NCBI RefSeq assembly: GCF_032341995.1
Contig: NZ_CP135439.1
Span: forward strand, 1,798,001-1,862,000
Length of the DNA stretch: 64,000 bases
Direction of reading: 5' to 3'
Source of the DNA: Domibacillus sp. DTU_2020_1001157_1_SI_ALB_TIR_016
Lineage (GTDB): Bacteria; Bacillota; Bacilli; Bacillales; Domibacillaceae
Made by a program: the position numbers and the translations under genes. The first letter of the stretch is position 1, and every line of letters starts with the position of its first letter. The notes beneath the pieces are model-generated. The model saw nothing but the letters and a program-made list of their open reading frames with translations, ran no database searches and was not told where the DNA came from. Shown in pieces: positions 55,187 through 64,000 of the stretch.

Positions 55187-56302
55187 ATGAAAAAGCAACG
55201 TATTGTCGTAAAAATTGGCAGCAGTTCTTTAACAGATGACAGCGGGAACATTATGGAAGAAAAAATCGCAGATCACACATCTGCGATTGCGGCGATGAAG
55301 CAAGCAGGACACGAAGTCATTGTTGTGTCCTCTGGTGCTGTAGCAGCTGGCTTTCGGGCGCTTGGCTACCCCGCGCGGCCGAAAGTAATGGCCGCACGCC
55401 AGGCCTCGGCGGCTGTCGGACAAAGCTTATTGATTCAGCGGTATATTGCCCACTTGTCGCCAAAAGGCATTACAACCGCCCAGATGCTGCTTACAAAAGG
55501 CGATTTTTATTCAAAAGGACGGTTTCAAAATTTCTACACGTCGATGAGTGAACTGTTAAGCCGCGGGGCTGTGCCGATCATCAACGAAAACGACTCTATT
55601 TCGATTGAGGAGTTAACGTACGGAGACAATGATATGCTTTCGGCACTTGTCAGCGGCTTCCTGCAGGCGGACGGCCTGGTGATTTTAACGGATATTGATG
55701 GCTTATATGACAGCAATCCGAAAACAAATCCAAATGCAAAACGGTTTAACTTTGTTCCGTCTATTACGGAAGAAATGCTTCAGGCAGCGGGCGGAAGCGG
55801 CTCGTCTGTCGGTACCGGCGGCATGAAATCAAAATTGCTCGCTGCAGACAAAGCCCAGTCTCTTGGCGTTTCTGTTTTTATTGGCAACGGAACCGGCGAA
55901 CGAAAGCTGCTTGATATTATTGAAGGAAAAGGGGCCGGCACCTATATCGGCTCACCAATGCAGCCGCATATGCAGCGAAAAAAACAGTGGCTCGCTCTTC
56001 ATGCCAAGCCGGCCGGAACGGTTACGGTAGATGCAGGAGCCGAAAAAGCAGTGTTAAAAGGCGGCAAAAGTCTTCTTCCTGTCGGCATTCTGGCTGTAGA
56101 AGGCTTGTTTGACGCATTGGATGTAGTAGATATACGCAGCCAAAGCGGTGAATTACTCGGCCGCGGCCAGGTCTTTTACTCATCGGTTGATTTAGAAAAA
56201 GTAAAAGGCCTGCCCGGTCCTGAAGCAAAAGCCTATTCCATTAACGAACGGGCTGAGGTGATCCACCGCGATAACTGGGTAACATTAAAAAATGAGAGCT
56301 AG
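55187..56302 (+). CDS. proB: Glutamate 5-kinase
   Basis: First step of proline synthesis. 371 residues: amino acid kinase domain ~1-255 ([61 protein letters not shown]) and C-terminal PUA domain ~278-360. Followed closely by proA. Confidence 0.95.
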   Translation: MKKQRIVVKIGSSSLTDDSGNIMEEKIADHTSAIAAMKQAGHEVIVVSSGAVAAGFRALGYPARPKVMAARQASAAVGQSLLIQRYIAHLSPKGITTAQMLLTKGDFYSKGRFQNFYTSMSELLSRGAVPIINENDSISIEELTYGDNDMLSALVSGFLQADGLVILTDIDGLYDSNPKTNPNAKRFNFVPSITEEMLQAAGGSGSSVGTGGMKSKLLAADKAQSLGVSVFIGNGTGERKLLDIIEGKGAGTYIGSPMQPHMQRKKQWLALHAKPAGTVTVDAGAEKAVLKGGKSLLPVGILAVEGLFDALDVVDIRSQSGELLGRGQVFYSSVDLEKVKGLPGPEAKAYSINERAEVIHRDNWVTLKNES

Positions 56303-56313
56303 GAGTGGAAAAC

Positions 56314-57555
56314 ATGAGTGAACTATTACAAAAAGCAGCACTGTTGAAAGAAGCATCTTTTGATATGGCAATGAAATCAACAGCCGAAAAAGACGAGGCA
56401 CTTCTGCTGATTGCGGATGCTTTAATTGAACAGACCCCTTACATTTTAGCGGCAAATGAGCAGGATATGGCTGCTGGACGCGAAGCCGGCTTTACCGATT
56501 CTCTGCTGGATCGGCTTCAGCTGACGGAAGAGCGTTTAACTGCTATTGCTGAAGCGGTGCGCCAGCTGACGAAGCTAAATGACCCAATTGGTGAAACAGT
56601 CGAATCGTGGACGACTGAGCATGGCCTTGAGATCCAAACAGTCCGAGTGCCGCTCGGCGTGGTCGGCATGGTATATGAAGCACGTCCAAATGTAACGGTT
56701 GACGCAGCTACTCTTTGCTTAAAAGCAGGCAATGCCGTTCTGCTCCGCGGCAGCACTTCTGCACTCGAATCCAATAAAGCGCTCGTTTCAGTGATGAAAA
56801 AAGCGCTCGAGCAGTCTGCTCTTTCCGCAGATGCGATTCAGCTTTTAGAAGATACAAGCCGCTCCACTGCAGCTCAAATGTTTAAGCTGAATGAATATCT
56901 AGATGTATTAATCCCGCGGGGCGGCGCCGGCCTCATTCAATCGGTGATTGAACAGGCAACCGTTCCTGTTCTTGAGACAGGGGTTGGCAACTGCCACATT
57001 TTCATTGATGAGTCGGCTCAGAAGAACATGGCTATCGATATCGCGTTAAATGCGAAAACACACCGTCCTTCTGTTTGTAACGCAGCGGAAAGTCTGCTTG
57101 TTCATCGAAACTGGCCTTATCAGCGCGAATTGTTTGCGGCTCTTCAGGGAGCCGGCGTAGAAGTGCGGGGCGATGATAACCTGACCCATTCCTATGAGTA
57201 TATAAAAGAAGCATCCGAAGAAGATTGGGGCCAGGAATACTTGGCTATGACACTGTCCGCAAAGCTCGTTGACAGTACAAAAGAAGCGGTGTCCCATATT
57301 AACCGTTACGGCACAAAGCATTCAGAAGCGATTGTGACGGACAATGAAGAAAGTGCGGATTTATTTTTCCGTGGAATCGATGCAGCGGTTTTATACCGAA
57401 ATGCGTCTACCCGTTTTACGGACGGAGAACAATTCGGTTATGGAGCGGAGATTGGCATCAGCACCCAAAAACTGCACGCGCGTGGTCCGATGGGGCTGAC
57501 GGCCATTACAACCGTAAAATCCCTTGTTCGCGGATCCGGGCAAATACGTCAATAA
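56314..57555 (+). CDS. proA: Gamma-glutamyl phosphate reductase
   Basis: Second step of proline synthesis, NADPH-dependent. 413 residues, aldehyde dehydrogenase fold: VPLGVVGMVYEARPNVTVDA, GNAVLLRGSTSA, HRPSVCNAAESLLVH with the catalytic Cys, GAEIGISTQKLHARGPMGL. ATG at 56314 is 8 bases after AGGAG. The frame extends 3 codons to a GTG. Confidence 0.95.
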   Translation: MSELLQKAALLKEASFDMAMKSTAEKDEALLLIADALIEQTPYILAANEQDMAAGREAGFTDSLLDRLQLTEERLTAIAEAVRQLTKLNDPIGETVESWTTEHGLEIQTVRVPLGVVGMVYEARPNVTVDAATLCLKAGNAVLLRGSTSALESNKALVSVMKKALEQSALSADAIQLLEDTSRSTAAQMFKLNEYLDVLIPRGGAGLIQSVIEQATVPVLETGVGNCHIFIDESAQKNMAIDIALNAKTHRPSVCNAAESLLVHRNWPYQRELFAALQGAGVEVRGDDNLTHSYEYIKEASEEDWGQEYLAMTLSAKLVDSTKEAVSHINRYGTKHSEAIVTDNEESADLFFRGIDAAVLYRNASTRFTDGEQFGYGAEIGISTQKLHARGPMGLTAITTVKSLVRGSGQIRQ

Positions 57556-57557
57556 AA

Positions 57558-57588
57558 AAGCGGCGAGAGATTTCTCTCGCCGCTTTAG
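57558..57588 (+). terminator. Terminator after proA
   Basis: AAAGCGGCGAGAG and CTCTCGCCGCTTT form a perfect 13-pair stem with a 4-base loop. Confidence 0.92.
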
Positions 57589-57655
57589 GCTGCCCGCAAA
57601 CGCCCGCTTTCTTACTTTGTCTACGCTCTTGAGCGGCGGAAAAATCCGCCGCTTT

Positions 57656-57985
57656 TCACATAAATGCTTTGTCAATATAGTTGCTTTGTTTTAAAATCAA
57701 TCCATCTTCTACAAGCGCTTCCCATATTACGCAATCAAGTGCATAAGGTGCTTCTGCCTGAAGCTCCTTCAGCATTTGCTTTGTTACCGTAAAAGAGTGG
57801 GAGAAGCCGTCTATAATAAACAAACCAGAAACATAATCCTCCCGTTTGTCCCAATTGAATAAAAGAAGCGTATCATAATCCCAGTCTGCCAGCTGCTTTT
57901 CCATGCAGTTGATCACGTGAAAAAAGAAGCTTTCCTGATCCATTACTTTAGCCAAATACCCGCGAAGCATTCCAGATGTATTCAT
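57656..57985 (-). CDS. Hypothetical soluble protein
   Basis: 109 residues, MNTSGMLRGYLAKVMDQESF at the start, with a beta-rich middle (DTLLLFNWDKREDYVSGLFI). ATG at 57985 lies 9 bases after GGGGG. Family not recognised. Confidence 0.65.
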   Translation of the reverse strand: MNTSGMLRGYLAKVMDQESFFFHVINCMEKQLADWDYDTLLLFNWDKREDYVSGLFIIDGFSHSFTVTKQMLKELQAEAPYALDCVIWEALVEDGLILKQSNYIDKAFM

Positions 57986-58059
57986 ATCTCCCATCCCCCT
58001 ATAGTCCTTGCTTTCTTATAGTTTTTTCTTCCCTTTGCCTGCCCCTTTTAAACGAGAAA

Positions 58060-58086
58060 AGCGCATCATGTTTTGATGCGCTTTCC
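58060..58086 (-). terminator. Terminator after the lipoprotein gene
   Basis: AAAGCGCATC and GATGCGCTTT form a perfect stem around a 7-base loop. Confidence 0.85.
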
Positions 58087-58089
58087 ACT

Positions 58090-58767
58090 TTATTTTACCT
58101 CATTAATAACAAGCTGTTCACCGTTTTTTTCATAAACAAATGTCACACTTTGGCCAGGTTCCATTGATTCAAATTTTTTCATCGTTTCACTTTCAGCTTC
58201 TACTTGATAAGCGTTTGGTACGCCGTCTACTTCAATTTCTACTGTATGCGGATCGGCTACGCCGTTAAATGTCCCCGTTGCTTCTTTTCCCTGCACCGTT
58301 TCGGTCACTTCTTCCGTCGCATTTTCTGTAGCTGTTTCGGCTTGTTCTTTCGCGTCGCTTGCGCCCTGTTCAACGGCTGCGCCGGCATCAGCTGCTTTTT
58401 CTTTTACCGTATCGGCAGCTTTGCTTGCTTCATCCTGTACACCCTGTGTAGCTTGATCCGCTTCCTCAACGGCTTTTTCAGTTGACTGGGCTGCATTATC
58501 AGCTGCCGTTTTGGCATCGCTGGCCGCTTCATCTGCTGCTTGCTCTGAGTCTGTTGTTGTTTCTGTTTCTGTTTCTGTTGTTGTTTCCGTTTCTTGCTGC
58601 TCGGTCTGCTGCTCAGTTTGCTCTGCTTCTTCCTGAGGCGCCGTTGTTGTTTCTTCGGCTGTGTTTTCGTTTTCCTCTGGTGATGCATTCTCCGAATCAG
58701 CTGAACAGCCGGCAAGAAGTCCTCCAGCCAGTAAAGCGGCTCCCATGAAACCTGTTGCTTTCTTCAT
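58090..58767 (-). CDS. Lipoprotein with Thr/Glu-rich and helical repeat regions
   Basis: 225 residues. Signal MKKATGFMGAALLAGGLLAG with lipobox LAGC, then a low-complexity T/E/Q stretch (~25-70). Next are Ala/Lys/Glu repeats of about 11 residues (~70-165, e.g. AADTVKEKAADAGAAVEQGA) like LEA or apolipoprotein helices, then a small C-terminal beta domain (~165-225). ATG at 58767, after GGAGGAG. Possibly a stress-related surface protein. Confidence 0.75.
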   Translation of the reverse strand: MKKATGFMGAALLAGGLLAGCSADSENASPEENENTAEETTTAPQEEAEQTEQQTEQQETETTTETETETTTDSEQAADEAASDAKTAADNAAQSTEKAVEEADQATQGVQDEASKAADTVKEKAADAGAAVEQGASDAKEQAETATENATEEVTETVQGKEATGTFNGVADPHTVEIEVDGVPNAYQVEAESETMKKFESMEPGQSVTFVYEKNGEQLVINEVK

Positions 58768-58789
58768 TATGTAGCTCCTCCTCATATGT

Positions 58790-59268
58790 TGTTACCTCAC
58801 ACTATACTTGTTTTTTGTTTTGAAGAAAAGTAATACGATAATAATAGAGGGGAAATGGATGATTTTTACTATTCCGATGGTCCTGCCAGTCAAGGCGGAT
58901 TCGGCCGGTAACCTTTTTTTAATGGTACAAAAATGGAGTTCATCTGTCTTTGAAGGTTGAACGGATGCAGCTTTCTTTGGTTTTTCCTGTTTCGGTTCAT
59001 GCTGTTGCGTTCAGTTTGTTCAATCAAGACAATGCCTCTTCTTTTGCCCATTCAAGCACCTCTTTCAATTTAGGAAATAGTCATGCCGCTTCTCTTACTA
59101 TCATACGGTACAAGTATGAAGAATATGTAAATATGTTATTAAAGATTGTAAATTTATCAATCACCTATCCTGCTTAGCCGAGCAGTGATGTACCTCTCAA
59201 CTTTCTTTTTCATTTCTATGAAAAAGCGGTATAATTATGTGTTGAAAGATTAAAGAGGTGTTTTTAAA
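58790..59268. other. Intergenic region without a clear gene
   Basis: About 480 bases. On the minus strand near 59060-59020 a stretch reads LKEVLEWAKEEALS before a stop, which could be a remnant. On the plus strand a 75-codon frame (58950-59177) has no ribosome site. TATAATTATG near 59229 may be the -10 of the radical SAM gene. Confidence 0.45.
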
Positions 59269-60396
59269 ATGAAAAAAACCATTTCACCCGCGTTTGATCC
59301 GTGGGAAAGCTATATGGATATTGACCAGTCCGGCTCTGCCCGGCTGTCTAATATTGAGTTTACAACGACGACACTCTGCAATATGCGCTGCGAGCATTGT
59401 GCAGTCGGCTATACGCTTCAAACAAAGGATCCTGAGGCTCTGCCTCTTTCGCTGCTGCTGTCACGCCTGGAGGAAATTCCACATTTGCGCGCGATCAGCA
59501 TCACAGGAGGCGAACCGATGCTTTCCAAAAAATCAGTTGAACAGTATGTAAAACCATTGCTCAAATATGCCCACGAGCGCGGTATTTATACCCAAATGAA
59601 TTCTAATTTGACGATTGATGCCGAGCGTTACGAAGCGATTGCGCCTTTTCTTGATGTTCTGCATATTTCCCATAACTGGGGCACTGTAGACGATTTTGTG
59701 GAAGCCGGGTTTGCCAATATGGAGCGCAAACCTTCCTATAGCCAGCGGGAAAAGCTATTTGACCGAATGATCGAAAACAGCCGGATTTTATCCGAGGCAA
59801 ATGTGATGGTATCGGCCGAGACTATGCTGAATAAACGGACTCTTCCCCATCTTGAACACATTCATAAACAAATTGTCGGGGAAATGAAATGTGCCCGACA
59901 TGAGGTTCATCCGATGTATCCAAGTGATTTTGCCAGCGCGCTTGAATCTTTGACGCTTGACGAAACCCGCAGTGCGATCCATCACTTGCTTGATGTTCGT
60001 GACCCGGATGTATGGATGCTGTTTGGAACACTTCCGTTTTTTGCGTGCAGTTCGGATGAGCGCGATCGTGAACTTCTGACCCGCCTGCACCAGGAACCGC
60101 TGGTGACCGTGCGCAATGATCCAGATGGACGCTCACGATTAAATGTGAATATTTTTTCCGGCGATGTGATCGTAACCGATTTTGCAGATGCACCGTCGCT
60201 TGGCAATATTGCAGACAACTCTCTTCAATCTTCTTTTGAAACGTGGAATCGTTCTGCATTGGCAAATGAAATTGCCTGCCATTGCTCGTCCGTCCGGTGT
60301 TTAGGCCCGAATTTACTTGTTAAAAAAGCTTATTATCCGGATACAGATTTTACAACACAAACAGCTTGGACAGAAAGAAAGGAAGTACAGCAATGA
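59269..60396 (+). CDS. yfkAB: Radical SAM/CxCxxxxC motif protein
   Basis: 375 residues. The cluster motif CNMRCEHC (~37-44) and ITGGEPML mark the radical SAM core. The C-terminal CHCSSVRCLGP carries the CxCxxxxC signature of the YfkAB family. Substrate unknown. AGAGGTG is ~9 bases before the ATG. The stop overlaps the msrA start (ATGA). Confidence 0.92.
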   Translation: MKKTISPAFDPWESYMDIDQSGSARLSNIEFTTTTLCNMRCEHCAVGYTLQTKDPEALPLSLLLSRLEEIPHLRAISITGGEPMLSKKSVEQYVKPLLKYAHERGIYTQMNSNLTIDAERYEAIAPFLDVLHISHNWGTVDDFVEAGFANMERKPSYSQREKLFDRMIENSRILSEANVMVSAETMLNKRTLPHLEHIHKQIVGEMKCARHEVHPMYPSDFASALESLTLDETRSAIHHLLDVRDPDVWMLFGTLPFFACSSDERDRELLTRLHQEPLVTVRNDPDGRSRLNVNIFSGDVIVTDFADAPSLGNIADNSLQSSFETWNRSALANEIACHCSSVRCLGPNLLVKKAYYPDTDFTTQTAWTERKEVQQ

Positions 60397-60932
60397 AAAA
60401 AGAAAAAGCGATTTTTGCTGGTGGGTGTTTTTGGTGCATGGTCAAGCCATTTGACCAATGGGACGGTGTTGAATCCGTTATTTCCGGTTACACAGGCGGG
60501 CACACGGAAAACCCAACGTATGAGGAAGTAAAAGCCGGCGGCACCGGCCATAAAGAAGCAGTTGAAATCATCTACGATGCCGATATTATTTCATATGAGC
60601 AAATCCTTGAGGTATACTGGCAGCAAATCGATCCAACCGATGACGAAGGACAGTTCCAGGACCGGGGTGAATCTTACCGGGCCGTTATCTTTTATTTGTC
60701 TCCTGAGCAGCAAAAAGCGGCCGAGGATTCTAAACGAAAACTGGCAGAGAGCGGTATGTTTAAAAAGCCGGTTGTGACGCCTATTTTACCGGCTGGTCCG
60801 TTTTATCCGGCAGAAGACTACCATCAGAATTTTTATCAAACACACGAGGAAGAATATAAAGCGGACCGGGCACAGTCCGGCCGCGATGAATTTTTAAATG
60901 AGCATTGGACAGATCATGAAACGAAGCATTAA
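60393..60932 (+). CDS. msrA: Peptide methionine sulfoxide reductase MsrA
   Basis: Reduces methionine-S-sulfoxide. 179 residues with the active site GGCFWCMVKPF at Cys 12. The resolving Cys may be Cys 15, as no other Cys is present. Also GYTGGHTENPTYEEVKAGGT and DYHQNFYQ. ATG at 60393 follows AAAGGAAG and overlaps the yfkAB stop by 4 bases, so the two are coupled. Confidence 0.94.
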   Translation: MKKEKAIFAGGCFWCMVKPFDQWDGVESVISGYTGGHTENPTYEEVKAGGTGHKEAVEIIYDADIISYEQILEVYWQQIDPTDDEGQFQDRGESYRAVIFYLSPEQQKAAEDSKRKLAESGMFKKPVVTPILPAGPFYPAEDYHQNFYQTHEEEYKADRAQSGRDEFLNEHWTDHETKH

Positions 60933-62283
60933 GTCAGATGCTGTTGCCGGCTGGATTAAAGATCAGATCGTACGCGGCAAATGGGCGATTGGCACGAAGA
61001 TTCCAAGCCAGCGTGTTTTGGCAGAAGAACTGTCTGTAAACCGCAGCACGGTTGTAGCTGCGCTTGAACAGCTGAAAGCGGCCGGAATTATCGAGGGCGT
61101 AATGGGAAAAGGAACGATTGTAGCGAGCAATACGTGGTCGCTTCTCGCTGCCCTGCCTGCAGAAGACAAAGTACAATCTTTACCAGCAGATACCGGGATT
61201 ATTGACTTAAGCAAAGGTGAGCTTGCCGAAGATGTTTTTCCGGAAAATTATTTAAACGATGTGCTCAGCCGGCTGTCTGGAAAAATCCATTCACTAGGAT
61301 ATGAAGACCGGGGCGGTTATGAGCCGCTTCGCGAGGCCATTGCCGGGTATATGACCCGGCAGGGAACCAAGGTAGCGCCGTCTTCTGTTTTAATTGTGTC
61401 TGGTGCTATGCAGGGATTTGGCTTGATTGCATCCGGCCTGCTTGAGCGGGGATCTTCTGTTTTACTCGAAGAGCCTTCTTATCTGTACTCCATCCGTACT
61501 TTTCAGTCGCTTGGCATGTCACTCAAAGGCATTGAGATGGATGGTGATGGAGTAAAACTGGATTCACTGCAGAAGACTTGGACGTCCGGCCAAAAAGGAG
61601 CGCTTTATACCATTCCCTGCTTTCATAACCCGACCGGTATTTTAATGAGCGAAACAAGAAGAAAAGAAGTGCTGTCTTTTTGCAGCACAAACCGCCTGCC
61701 TGTAATTGAAGATGATATTTACCGGGATTTATGGCTCGATGAACCGCCGCCGCCTTCTTTAAAATCAATGGATGAGACCGGTAACGTGCTTTATATTGGC
61801 AGCTTGTCAAAAACGTTGAGTCCCGGCCTGCGGATCGGCTGGATCGCCGGCTCTGATTCCGTTATTGAACGGCTGGCAGACTTGAAAATGCAGGCTGATT
61901 ACGGAACGAGTTCCCTCTCGCAGCGTGTAGCAGCTGAGTGGCTTGGTGAAGGGCTCTATGAACATCATCTTGAATATGTCCGTAAAGAGCTGAAAAAGCG
62001 GCGGCAGGCGGCTTCTGAGTCGCTTCAAAGGCACCTATCAGATGTCGCGCAATGGACAATGCCAAACGGCGGATTTTTTGTCTGGCTTCGTTTGAATCAG
62101 CCTATTTCTTTAAGAGAGTTATATACAGAAGCATTAAATGAAGGGATTTTATTTCATCCGGGAAGTATTTACACAGAGGGTACGTCACGGGCGATTCGGC
62201 TCTCATACGGCTATGCCCGTCCCGATCAGTTTGAAGAAGGCATCAAACGGATGAAAAAATGGATTGTTGCTTTATCAAAATAA
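60916..62283 (+). CDS. MocR-type regulator (GntR HTH plus aminotransferase domain)
   Basis: 455 residues. Winged helix ~1-75 (KIPSQRVLAEELSVNRSTVV), then a fold-type I aminotransferase-like domain with the PLP Lys in YIGSLSKTLSPGLRIGW. Such proteins sense PLP or amino compounds and mostly control a nearby gene. Start at the ATG at 60916 or at 60898, both inside msrA; no strong ribosome site, so coupling to msrA is likely. Confidence 0.88.
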   Translation: MKRSIKSDAVAGWIKDQIVRGKWAIGTKIPSQRVLAEELSVNRSTVVAALEQLKAAGIIEGVMGKGTIVASNTWSLLAALPAEDKVQSLPADTGIIDLSKGELAEDVFPENYLNDVLSRLSGKIHSLGYEDRGGYEPLREAIAGYMTRQGTKVAPSSVLIVSGAMQGFGLIASGLLERGSSVLLEEPSYLYSIRTFQSLGMSLKGIEMDGDGVKLDSLQKTWTSGQKGALYTIPCFHNPTGILMSETRRKEVLSFCSTNRLPVIEDDIYRDLWLDEPPPPSLKSMDETGNVLYIGSLSKTLSPGLRIGWIAGSDSVIERLADLKMQADYGTSSLSQRVAAEWLGEGLYEHHLEYVRKELKKRRQAASESLQRHLSDVAQWTMPNGGFFVWLRLNQPISLRELYTEALNEGILFHPGSIYTEGTSRAIRLSYGYARPDQFEEGIKRMKKWIVALSK

Positions 62284-62300
62284 CTAAAGGAGTATCACAC

Positions 62301-62582
62301 ATGGTCATTACAGAACATACAGTTGAAAAAATAGAAGATCCATTTGGCATTTTAGAGGGAGATCGATATGAATATCGCCTTTTTGCTTCCGTAGATGAAG
62401 AGGATGAGTTGTATTCACCAGAAGGCTTTTATATCCGCGTTTTGTACGCAGTAACGGAATCTGGACAGCACATAGCCGGTTTATTTTTGCATAACCGCAT
62501 AGATGACAGCGTATTGGATTTTGAACTAGAAGAAGATGAAGTGGAAATGGTTCGCGAATACTGCGCTTCTCAACTTTCCTAA
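62301..62582 (+). CDS. DUF6509-like small protein
   Basis: 93 residues, acidic: MVITEHTVEKIEDPFGILEG, YEYRLFASVDEEDELYSPEG and a C-terminal DFELEEDEVEMVREYC. Pattern like the Bacillaceae family DUF6509 (from memory). AAAGGAG is 8 bases before the ATG. Function unknown. Confidence 0.7.
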   Translation: MVITEHTVEKIEDPFGILEGDRYEYRLFASVDEEDELYSPEGFYIRVLYAVTESGQHIAGLFLHNRIDDSVLDFELEEDEVEMVREYCASQLS

Positions 62583-62587
62583 ACAGT

Positions 62588-62624
62588 AAAAACCCCGTCT
62601 GCTATCAATGCTGACGGGGTTTTT
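62588..62624. terminator. Terminator
   Basis: AAAACCCCGTC and GACGGGGTTTTT form a stem with a 13-base loop. Confidence 0.88.
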
Positions 62625-62672
62625 ACATGGCTTCACTGACGGCTGTTTCCGTAACGACCAATCCCTTCTTCC

Positions 62673-62810
62673 TTATTGGGCTTTTTGAATATATAACTTC
62701 ATCTGCTCTTCTGTTAAGTTGTGCATAAAGCGATAAAACGGAATTTTTTTAATTCCAAACGCCTTGCACATTTCCAAATAATATTCATATGCTTCCCGGT
62801 ACATCTCCAT
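62673..62810 (-). CDS. 45-residue small protein
   Basis: MEMYREAYEYYLEMCKAFGI, KKIPFYRFMHNL and EEQMKLYIQKAQ, helical and Tyr-rich. AAGGGTGG precedes the ATG at 62810, and the longer frame upstream runs through the promoter. It has a strong promoter overlapped by a palindrome. Family not recognised. Confidence 0.6.
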   Translation of the reverse strand: MEMYREAYEYYLEMCKAFGIKKIPFYRFMHNLTEEQMKLYIQKAQ

Positions 62811-62824
62811 ATTTGCCACCCTTT

Positions 62825-62885
62825 CTGTTATATAACAATTTATTTTTGTTTTAATTAATATATAACAGAGTGAAAAGGTTGTCAA
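62825..62885 (-). promoter_or_regulatory. Promoter with palindromic operator
   Basis: On the minus strand TTGACA (62885-62880), 17 bases, TATATT (62862-62857). CTGTTATATA (62825-62834) and TATATAACAG (62859-62868) are perfect 10-base inverted arms. The distal arm covers the -10, so a bound repressor would block the promoter. Confidence 0.7.
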
Positions 62886-62896
62886 TTTCTTTCGAT

Positions 62897-62923
62897 AAAA
62901 AAAAGCAGAAAGATTTCTGCTTT
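62897..62923 (-). terminator. Terminator of the Spo0M-like gene
   Basis: AAAAAGCAGAAA and TCTGCTTTTT form a stem with a short loop, right after the stop. Confidence 0.8.
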
Positions 62924-63328
62924 TTAATGAATAATCACTTCATCTTCATCTTCTGGATCTACGGCCTGATCAATAAATACTTTTGTGCGGATGAACCATT
63001 TATGTGTTTCATCGGTTTTATGACTCTGCAAAGGAATCTTGATAGAAAATGGAACCTTATGTGCCTCACTTGCTTTTATATTCCGTTTAAATGGCAGGAT
63101 AACTTCTTGGAAATGTTTTTCGTGCCATGAAAAATCACTGTCTTCCTTTACTTCTTCATACTGAAGATAAAGCAATATTTGAATTTTATCAATCGGCTCT
63201 TCTACTTTTCCTCCCTTTATGTGGACATAACCGTTTATCGTTTCTCCCGGCGATACCGTTTTTTGATCTATCATCGTATCTACTTTAACGCTTCCTATGC
63301 CAATGCTCGAAAAAAAATCTTTCCACAT
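62924..63328 (-). CDS. Short Spo0M-like (arrestin-fold) protein, second paralogue
   Basis: 134 residues, one arrestin-like domain: SIGIGSVKVDTMIDQKTVSPGE, GYVHIKGGKVEEPIDKIQIL, VPFSIKIPLQS. Same layout as the protein at 4996 and half of full-length Spo0M. GGAGGA is ~7 bases before the ATG. Probably sporulation- or stress-related; not proven. Confidence 0.78.
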   Translation of the reverse strand: MWKDFFSSIGIGSVKVDTMIDQKTVSPGETINGYVHIKGGKVEEPIDKIQILLYLQYEEVKEDSDFSWHEKHFQEVILPFKRNIKASEAHKVPFSIKIPLQSHKTDETHKWFIRTKVFIDQAVDPEDEDEVIIH

Positions 63329-63448
63329 GTACTGTTCCTCCTGTTTTTAGTTTTCTTTTCCCTGAACAGGTTGTTTTTATAACGTTTTTTTGGTTATTTT
63401 ATTTGAATTTTGCACATAATGCATTATTAACAAAATAACAGTAATTGG

Positions 63449-64000
63449 TTAAAATTCTTTTTTCCATACTGGATAAAAAAACTTGGTGCCTTTTTTATTG
63501 TATGGAAGCAGCTTCATGTCGGCGATCAAATGAGATAAGTATGCAAGCATTAAAACGGTTTGAAGCCCTTGAATCGGGAACTTTTGGGCAATTTCAGCGG
63601 CAACAAAATAAAAAAGAACCATCCCAATAAAAGAGTGTGTCCATGTCCGATGGGAAACGACAGAAGCAAATATAATAAACAGTCCTAAGTAAACAATCCA
63701 TATTTCCTGTATGTACCACCCTGCATATGCGGCGATCGCTCCGGTTAAAAACAGTGATGTTCTTTGCTTAATAAACAGTCTTGGCAGAAGCAGCATCCCA
63801 AGGCTGACAAGAAAGCCGGTTACTTGTTTTACACCGAACAGCATAAAATAACTGTATAAAGCCAGCAGCACACCGGCTGCCGCAAAAAACAACACAAGCC
63901 ATTTCTTTTCTACCGTAATTTTATTTGCCAGTTTTCCGTTCACATCCAGATCGGGAACTAATGCGGTAACGGCTCCGGCAAAACCGAAAAGAGCCGTTTC
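63449..64000 (-). CDS. Membrane-bound metal-dependent hydrolase (YdjM/DUF457-like), 5' end outside window
   Basis: The frame is open to the window edge: upstream of the internal ATG-like codon it reads ETALFGFAGAVTALVPDLDV, so the start lies beyond 64000. About five membrane segments. The conserved VPDLD, SHRTWTHS and YLSHLIADM motifs (His/Asp metal ligands) are typical of the YdjM family. The C-terminus LLPYNKKGTKFFYPVWKKEF is intact. Confidence 0.85.
   Translation of the reverse strand, partial: ETALFGFAGAVTALVPDLDVNGKLANKITVEKKWLVLFFAAAGVLLALYSYFMLFGVKQVTGFLVSLGMLLLPRLFIKQRTSLFLTGAIAAYAGWYIQEIWIVYLGLFIIFASVVSHRTWTHSFIGMVLFYFVAAEIAQKFPIQGLQTVLMLAYLSHLIADMKLLPYNKKGTKFFYPVWKKEF

Noticed and set aside
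58950..59177. 75-codon plus-strand frame before yfkAB
   Set aside because: No ribosome site and no protein-like conservation pattern.

Overview
The window looks like a chromosomal segment of an endospore-forming member of the Bacillaceae (low-GC Gram-positive). Support comes from a Bacillus-type biotin operon (bioW-A-F-D-bioB remnant-bioI) with a BirA operator, the glcU-gdh spore glucose module, an RsfA-type sporulation regulator remnant, two short Spo0M/arrestin-like genes, a T-box in front of proBA, c-di-AMP (ydaO/yuaA-type) riboswitches in front of ktrBA, and homologues of YpsA, YfmR, YfkAB, UvsE and NagR. Shine-Dalgarno sites are strong and TTG/GTG starts are common. I saw no rRNA or tRNA gene and no CRISPR array.

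Layout. 0-4.2 kb: the 5' part of isocitrate dehydrogenase, then scars (an amidohydrolase remnant and an IS3 end), then a ferrous iron operon feoA-feoB in which FeoB is split into a GTPase protein and a membrane protein. 4.4-8.6 kb: two copies of a c-di-AMP riboswitch leader, one before a Spo0M-like gene and one before ktrB-ktrA (potassium uptake). 8.6-22 kb: an accessory region with a complete IS3 element, an IS110-type element with a probable bridge-RNA region, a fabF paralogue divergent from an MmyB-type regulator, single small genes (NmrA-like, SDR, amidohydrolase, GNAT, aminoglycoside phosphotransferase-like) and an RsfA pseudogene. These are punctuated by about nine copies of a structured, similarly oriented repeat of about 95 bp. 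22.2-28.3 kb: the biotin operon, with bioB decayed. 28.5-34.2 kb: a cold-shock gene, a probable type I toxin-antitoxin locus, small lipoprotein and membrane genes, and broken genes including a tyrosine recombinase remnant.

34.2-64 kb is mostly conserved chromosome: gdh-glcU; a tandem-repeat protein; ABC-F ATPase; ypsA; purT; a CHAD protein; a two-gene osmoprotectant ABC transporter; the GlcNAc PTS gene divergent from nagA-nagB-nagR-SIS with dre and cre sites; uvsE; an orphan tyrosine recombinase; an MBL hydrolase; ilvE; a CoA pyrophosphatase with a coupled mini-ORF; T-box-proB-proA; a lipoprotein; yfkAB-msrA-mocR; and small genes, ending in a membrane hydrolase cut by the window edge.

Working together: KtrAB and the osmoprotectant transporter serve ion and osmotic balance, with the former set by c-di-AMP. 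The nag genes take GlcNAc to fructose-6-phosphate under NagR. ProBA makes proline under tRNA-Pro control. The biotin operon would supply biotin except that its BioB copy cannot be functional. Starts were moved from the longest reading frame to the codon with the best ribosome-binding site, and this is stated where done.
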